From NCBI GenBank assembly GCA_015499985.1, contig JAAAUF010000818.1:4072-18832 (forward strand): a stretch of 14,761 bases of DNA, written 5' to 3'. The DNA is from Haplosporangium gracile (taxonomy: Eukaryota > Mortierellomycota > Mortierellomycetes > Mortierellales > Mortierellaceae). This document shows positions 10,038 through 14,761 of this stretch, one piece after another. The first letter of the stretch is position 1. Every line of letters starts with the position of its first letter. The notes beneath the pieces were generated by a model. That model did no database searches. It was not told the DNA's origin and saw only the letters and a list, made by a program, of their open reading frames with translations. The translations under genes and the position numbers were made by a program.

Positions 10038-11644
10038 ATGCTTATCGAAATCAACTGTGCGTCCGACTTTTTGTGCAGATACGTTGCCAGTGCCTCGTCC
10101 TGCACGCCCCAGATCATGGAGTCGTTCAAGTCCCAGATCATGGCCTTGATGCAGGAAAAGTATACCAACCACTGGGACCCCCAGAGACCCCACTACGGCA
10201 ACGGATACAGAGCCATCACCTCCTTTGGTGGCAAGGTCGACCCTCTCCTCTGCGAGGTAATCCTTTTCCCCTTCTCTTTTGTATTGAAAAATCACTCTCT
10301 TCTCTTTTTCCTGTCAGTTGTTGTTCCCTTCTTTCGTCTTTTCAGGGCACTCACATACATATATACACAAACACACATACAAACCCCCCTTTCTTCAGCC
10401 TCCCTTTCCACAACTCTGTGCCCTTTTTTCTATTCCATTTGCTTATCTACAGTGTGCAACCCATTCAAAAAAACAGCCCACCCAGGCGCTCTTTCACTCC
10501 TTTTTTTGGGAGTGATGAGTCCACCTTTACTTTTACTCGTTACAGTCCGGATTCAGTGCAATCCACATCAACCATTTGTCTTCCTTTCTGTTTTTTGCAT
10601 AATGAACAGCCTTTCCCCTTCATTACCCCTTCTCCCCACACTTTGTCATAGTTGGAGTAAATGAGCATATTTTCTGTCTGTTTCTCTTCAACTGGCTTGC
10701 TTGTTTTCGCGGGGTAGCTTAACTAGCTTGGTAGTATATACCTATGGGTGTGTGTGTGTGTTAGCAGTTGATACGATGGAATAGATAGGAATAGTTTGTT
10801 ATCGACAGCTCCTACTGTTTGACCCAGCAATTCGTTCCATCATTTCTTACTATCACACTATTGCCGCAACCCACTACAACCACTTGTCTGCCTGTTAGTC
10901 AGCCTGTCAGCGAGGGTCTATTTCCTTCGTTCGTTCGTTTCTTCCTCCCTCTCGATCCCTTTTTTATCCTCCGCCCATCCGATGTCAAATGACGCTTACC
11001 CATTTTGAGTGTGGCCCTGCTGCTGCCTTACTGCTCTTCGCTGCTCTGTTCTCTTGGCCTTCTTCCCTTTAAAAAACCACCGCTCAAAAAGGCGAACTAA
11101 ACCTTGTTCGGAACTACTCCATGGCTGTCTTTTTATCCATATACCCTTCCACTAACGTCTTTTTTTTTTTAACTCCGCCCTTTTGTGCATTGTGTAATGT
11201 CAATTGTTGTCAATGCTTTTCCTTCCTACTATCTCTTGCATATAACTTATATAGGCTGCTCAAAAGAGCGACTTGCCCTTGGAGGCCCTCGAGGGACATA
11301 TCCCCCGCGACCTTGTCCTCTGGGTCGAACCCTTCAACGTCTCCTTCAGAGTCGGCGACCACGGTTCCATCAACACCATCTACGATAGCACCCGCGGCAA
11401 GATCTCCATGAAGCCCGACACCGTCGCCCTTCCCCAGTTCCACCAAAAGAACGGTCTTAACAACACCATCAATGGCCGTCCCTCCTACGCCGCTCGCATT
11501 TCTCCTCCCCCTTCGCCTCCTAACCGTGCTGCTCGTATCTCCCACGCCATCCCCATCACCAGCCCCTTGACCAAGAGCCAGGTCATCACCCCTAGTGCCA
11601 CTCCTTCGCCCCCCTCCAGCAAGATCGCCATCATGGCTCATTAA
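10038..11644 (+). CDS. BTG/Tob family anti-proliferative protein
   Basis: Predicted 202-aa BTG/Tob protein. In animals this family binds the CAF1 (Pop2) deadenylase of the CCR4-NOT complex through the BTG domain and promotes mRNA deadenylation and growth arrest. Exons 10038-10256 and 11255-11644 join in phase 0 across a GT-AG intron of 998 bp. The N-terminus MLIEINCASDFLCRYV is the typical BTG opening. Box A is at about 42-62 (NHWDPQRPHYGNGYRAI) and box B at about 89-108 (IPRDLVLWVEPFNVSFRVGD), followed by GSI. The Trp in LVLWVEP matches the CAF1-contacting Trp of box B. After about residue 115 comes an 80-residue Pro/Ser/Thr-rich tail without a clear PAM2-like motif, ending in MAH. The start codon has A at -3. 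The intron falls inside the BTG domain between boxes A and B. Regulation cannot be read from the sequence. Confidence 0.93.
10257..11254 (+). other. 998-bp intron of the BTG/Tob gene
   Basis: Donor GTAATC after CTCTGCGAG and acceptor TTATATAG before GCTGCTCAA. It is several times longer than the other introns in the window (109-317 bp). It is CT-rich, with a (GT)7 microsatellite at 10748-10761, T runs and a TTCG repeat near 10926-10940. The first 405 bases keep the exon-1 reading frame open until a TGA at 10662-10664. I found no convincing alternative exon, snoRNA box pair or tRNA in it. Confidence 0.8.
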
Positions 11645-12124
11645 TTCCGGTGGCCCTTCTTTTCTGGGAATCCTTTGAGGCACCCGTTTTTTTTTTACCC
11701 GATACCGCAAAATGGGGCGGAGATATTGCCCATCTACCCGACTACAAGAAACAACACCAACAGCAACACAACACAACACAACAGCGACATTAACAATAAC
11801 TGATTCTAGAAAACAAGCAAGGACACCAGCTCCCTGATTACACCAGATACAGGATCTACTATCATTTGTTCACATCAGTCTTAGAAGGAACAACAAGCCG
11901 CCATTCAACCCTAAATGTACAGCATACAACAAACAAAATTCGGCTATCGACCAAGGACCCTCAGTTTCGATTGAAAAAAGGAGGAGGACGGAGGAAGGAA
12001 GAACGGAGGAATGACAGGAACAGGAGGCGTAGGAAAGGAAAGGAGGAAGGAAGTGGTTCTTTCCACTTGATCCATCATTGCATGGCTCTCCTTGCTTTGA
12101 ACTCTTCGGATTTCTCCCATATCT

Positions 12125-12150
12125 AATGTGCTGCCTCATTCTAGCACATT
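12125..12150 (+). other. Perfect 8-bp hairpin in the BTG 3' flank
   Basis: AATGTGCT (12125-12132) pairs with AGCACATT (12143-12150) across a 10-base loop, followed at once by a small TCCC/GGGA stem (12153-12163). It lies about 480 bases past the BTG stop. It could be a 3' UTR structure if the transcript extends that far; that is unproven. Confidence 0.3.
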
Positions 12151-12769
12151 GTTCCCACGGGGACCTCCCTTTTTGTGGTCAATAGGCCCTGTACCTTTTA
12201 CCCAACGCACACCCTCTTTCTGCCTTCAATCTTTTTTTTTCTTCTTATTTCCCCTCTTAGTTACCATATCTTGCATCTTGTTCTAGTAGTTTTCTTTATC
12301 TTTATCTTTTTCTTTGTTTGCATTCTTTTTGTTTCTTGTTTTATTAGCATGTTCGTTTTTTTTACTTTTGTGCACTAGATTCTTTTCCCTGTGTTCTCGT
12401 TTAGTTTTTTGTTCGTTTACTTGCGTCTCTTTTCTGTTGTTGCTCGTTCGTTGCTTTTCGTTGTTGTTGTTATTACTGTTGTGTTGTTTCTTGTGCTTTA
12501 GTTGAGAAGTAATCTCTTTACCCCATTTTGTTCGTATCACCCATTGTGCTACTATCCGTTTTGTACATTCCACCAAACCTTTTTTTTTTACTTTTCTTAT
12601 TACCCTTTTTCTATGTGTACCATCAGTAGTTTTGTTGCTTTTGTTCTTTCTTTCGTTTTTCTCACATTTCAAAAAAGAATAAAAATTGCATTTAGTTTTT
12701 CCGTTCTTTTTAAGCAACACAATGACATATACATATATGACAATGTATGATCGATTGTCTTTCGGGTTA

Positions 12770-12912
12770 ATGGTCGTGAGGTGTTTGTTCAGGTTGTCAA
12801 GAAACTCAAAGGAGAATCGAGCGGAATAATTGCCACGCGTCAAGTCACCATTCTCAAGGTCATAAATTGTGCCCAAGTCTGTGCGCCAATTGCTCCCCAC
12901 AACTCAATTCAG
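12770..12912 (-). pseudogene. Possible small coding relic, family unknown
   Basis: Read on the minus strand, about 46 residues beginning near 12900 have ordinary, mixed protein composition (for example GSNWRTDLGTIYDLENGD and FSFEFLDNLNKHL), unlike the lysine/asparagine-rich translation that follows. An in-frame TGA at 12904-12906 lies just upstream, with no ATG. It might be the tail of another decayed gene, perhaps of the F-box/LRR class found next door, but I recognise no motif. It could equally be chance. Confidence 0.2.
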
Positions 12913-13155
12913 AACGTGTTTCAGGATACCCACCGACGAACAACCAACGGACAATTCCTTTCAACTTCGCTCTTCTTCAACAAACACAACTGTAAACCCT
13001 CCCTTCTACATTCTTACTCTGACATCAGCCTTCCCTCACTCACTTACCCATCTTCCCCTCATCAACAGCCAACACAGCAAAAGCAACACTTTTTTTTTAT
13101 TCAGGCATGCGTTGATGATGATTGAGCAAAAGAAAATGTCTCGCTAACAAAAGAA

Positions 13156-14587
13156 TCAGTGCTGAAGGGAGGCGCCAGCTCGAGTGAATGTCAGTCCATC
13201 GAATTACAGGGTGGTGACATACTTGTGGGATTCCAACATCCCTTTGACGGCGCCCTCGAATTCTACGGGCGGGAAGGAGAGCTAGTCCTGGCTGTTGAGC
13301 ATGCGCCAGTCCATAACCGCGTTGGTGTCCGACATCGCCATAATCTCATCACCAGCGCCATCGCCATTGTCATACTCATACTCATCATCATCATCAAAGT
13401 CCAAATCCTCCTCAGGAAAGCCTCTCCACGCACAAAAGATAATGTGGAGAACCCTAAGGTCCAAACATCTCCATGCTCGTCTTTCCCGCAAGTCAAGGAT
13501 CTCGCGACAGTTCCAGGGAACATTTGTGATCGTCAACATCTTGAGACAGCGGCAATCCTTGAGGAGAGTGAGAACATAGAAGGCAGCGCACATATTGTCG
13601 TTAGAGTTGTAGAAACCCGTGTCCCAACATATCCACAACTCTGTGAGGGTTTCGGCGTGGCGAAGGATGGCCGAAAACAAGTCCTTGTCTCATGGGCCTC
13701 GGCACACAGTCAACTTTGTCAGTCCGGCAGCCGAGCAACCCTGAATGAGCATGGTCAAGGCAAATGGCCCTTCTTGGCAGGCTACCGAATGGAACTGGAG
13801 CTCCTGAAGCAAGGGACAAAATTCGCGAAGACTAGCAGCCAGGAACACAAATTCTGAAGCGTTTTTCTACTCTATGACCGACATCTTGAGGCTTCAAAGC
13901 CCTGGACAACAGATGAACAGGCCTCGCAGAATTTTCGGAGAGATTGGATCGTCGTTTTAGCTCCAATAAGTGTCCAGCTTGATCTTCTCAAGGCATGGCA
14001 AGATGATGTGAAGGTTTGACCTGTCTCTAGTGTTCAAGTGGCCTTGAACTGAAAAGTTATTGATTCGCGGCAACTCCAGAATGCGCATGATAGAGGCCAT
14101 AGGCTTGAGAACCTTGACGAAGGCCATGTCGTAATTCTTCCAGAAGCGAAGAGTCAAACTCTCGACATGGTCCAGACTAGCAAAATTATCCGTTTCCCAT
14201 ATCGCCTCCTTCAGCCCGAAGTTTGATCGCAAAACTATTGGCACATATCAATCTCCGCACTACTTTTGTCTTCACCATCGTCCTCCGCCTTGTAAAGCTC
14301 CAATGAGACGAGTTTCGTACACTGAAATGGCACGATCTTTTTATTGTCAACGGCCACAATCTTGAAAAGATGGTTGTTGATCAACACTGCGTCCTACGAA
14401 AAATTCCTGCATGCTTTTATGATCGTAGGAGTACCAAAAGGTGTGGAATGCGCGGTGTCAGAGACGGGATACCTGTATGACGAAGACCAGAACTTTGATA
14501 TTCTTTTTTGTTGGTGTCCAGGGATCGATCCTCTTCATAGGTCAGATAGAAGCAGGTGGCGATGGGCAAGAGGATCTCTGGGATCTA
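13156..14587 (-). pseudogene. Decayed F-box/leucine-rich-repeat protein gene
   Basis: On the minus strand there is protein-like sequence for about 1.4 kb, broken repeatedly. The 5' part (14587 to about 14475) reads IPEILLPIATCFYLTYEED, like the start of an F-box. A second frame (about 14460-14240) reads DAVLINNHLFKIV and TKLVSLELYKAEDD, like the first LRR. A third frame runs from 14244 to 13158 with LRR-type stretches (HVESLTLRFWKN, SIMRILELPRI, LPCLEKIKLDTYW, LTELWICWD, LKMLTITNVPW, WRCLDLRVLHI) and an acidic Asp/Glu run. In-frame stops: 14585-14587, 14394-14396, 13957-13959, 13894-13896, 13867-13869, 13690-13692, 13282-13284 and 13204-13206; the TGA at 13156-13158 may be the original end. 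Introns do not explain them, since the frame continues with sensible sequence on both sides. Intact relatives would be adaptors recruiting substrates to SCF ubiquitin ligases. The family call rests on pattern, not on an alignment. Confidence 0.72.
13372..13395 (+). repeat. ATC-type trinucleotide tract in the F-box relic
   Basis: CATACTCATACTCATCATCAT-type sequence followed by further ATC units. On the minus strand it encodes the Asp/Glu/Tyr-rich stretch (FDDDDEYEYD) of the decayed protein. It is an ordinary codon-repeat microsatellite. Confidence 0.5.
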
Positions 14588-14599
14588 AAGCACTCGGGT

Positions 14600-14761
14600 G
14601 CAGGCAGGAACCAAAGAGGAAGAAGAAGAATGTGCGTTGAAAAGAGGAAGATGAAAAAGAAGAGTATGGGCTGTAGAAGGAGAAGAAGTGAGAAGATAAG
14701 AGATGAAGAGAAAAGCAAAGGAAAAAGAAAAAGTAAAAGAAAAAGGGAAAAAGGAAAAAAA
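14600..14761 (-). promoter_or_regulatory. CT-rich leader upstream of the F-box relic
   Basis: The plus strand is nearly all purine (GAAGAAGAAG-type runs) to the right edge, so it is pyrimidine-rich on the relic's coding strand. This matches the leaders of the intact genes in the window and supports the minus-strand orientation of the relic. No ATG in a sensible frame is visible at the junction. Confidence 0.4.

Larger units (their letters stand above)
11645..13155. other. Non-coding stretch after the BTG gene
   Basis: About 1.5 kb. The first part is the BTG 3' flank, with an ACACA-type repeat at 11764-11783 and no clear nearby AATAAA. Around 11975-12055 lies a purine-rich tract. At 12125-12150 there is a perfect 8-bp hairpin. 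From about 12200 to 12720 the plus strand is T-rich, and the long lysine/asparagine-rich minus-strand frame there is an artefact of that composition. A possible coding relic lies near 12770-12912. From 12925 to 13100 the plus strand is CT-rich like a leader, but no plus-strand gene follows it. Confidence 0.55.

Noticed and set aside
10512..10518. GTGATGA, a possible snoRNA C box in the BTG intron
   Set aside because: No CTGA D box follows at the right distance and there is no terminal stem.
9756..10664. 302-codon plus-strand open frame read as one protein
   Set aside because: It has no ATG before 10038, and the part after 10256 is intron; splicing at GTAATC restores box B of the BTG domain.
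12283..12900. 205-codon minus-strand open frame rich in Lys and Asn
   Set aside because: Most of it is translation of a T-rich plus strand. Only the first 46 residues have normal composition, and these are reported separately as a weak relic.
13159..13857. 232-codon plus-strand open frame
   Set aside because: It is antisense to the LRR-like minus-strand frame, begins with GTG, and has no recognisable content; the minus strand shows repeated leucine-rich patterns.

Overview
This is nuclear DNA of a filamentous fungus. The genes are split by short GT-AG introns, their upstream regions are pyrimidine-rich on the coding strand, and the families are eukaryotic. A BTG/Tob anti-proliferative protein and an F-box/leucine-rich-repeat relic of the kind that is very abundant in Mortierellaceae point to an early-diverging fungus, most likely Mortierellomycota (Mortierella/Linnemannia type). 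That placement is an inference from gene style, not from a database match.

Layout: (1) 1-1609, minus: the 5' end of an ABCC/MRP-type ABC transporter that runs off the left edge (three exons visible, 390 residues). (2) 1610-4385: a gene-poor stretch of 2.8 kb with purine/pyrimidine-skewed tracts, G-quadruplex-type runs and an inverted pair of ACGCGT boxes. (3) 4386-6031, minus: a complete three-exon gene for a membrane-anchored paraoxonase/arylesterase-like six-bladed propeller protein (413 aa). (4) 6032-7389: the shared upstream region between this gene and the divergent next gene; it holds no gene I recognise. (5) 7390-9513, plus: a complete seven-exon DHHC protein S-acyltransferase (407 aa). 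(6) 10038-11644, plus: a complete two-exon BTG/Tob protein (202 aa) with a 998-bp intron. (7) 11645-13155: AT/T-rich non-coding DNA with a possible small coding relic near 12.8-12.9 kb. (8) 13156-about 14590, minus: a decayed F-box/LRR gene with many in-frame stops and two frame changes, followed up to the right edge by a CT-rich leader (on its own strand).

The genes do not form one pathway: a membrane exporter, a lactonase/esterase-like ectoprotein, a palmitoyltransferase and a regulator of mRNA deadenylation. I found no tRNA, rRNA, CRISPR or intact transposon. No new multi-gene system is evident. The points most worth following are the substitution-driven decay of the F-box gene, the BTG gene with its long open intron, the missing first histidine of the catalytic dyad in the paraoxonase-like protein, a symmetric 36-nt micro-exon and split DHHC motif in the acyltransferase, and the paired ACGCGT inverted repeat.
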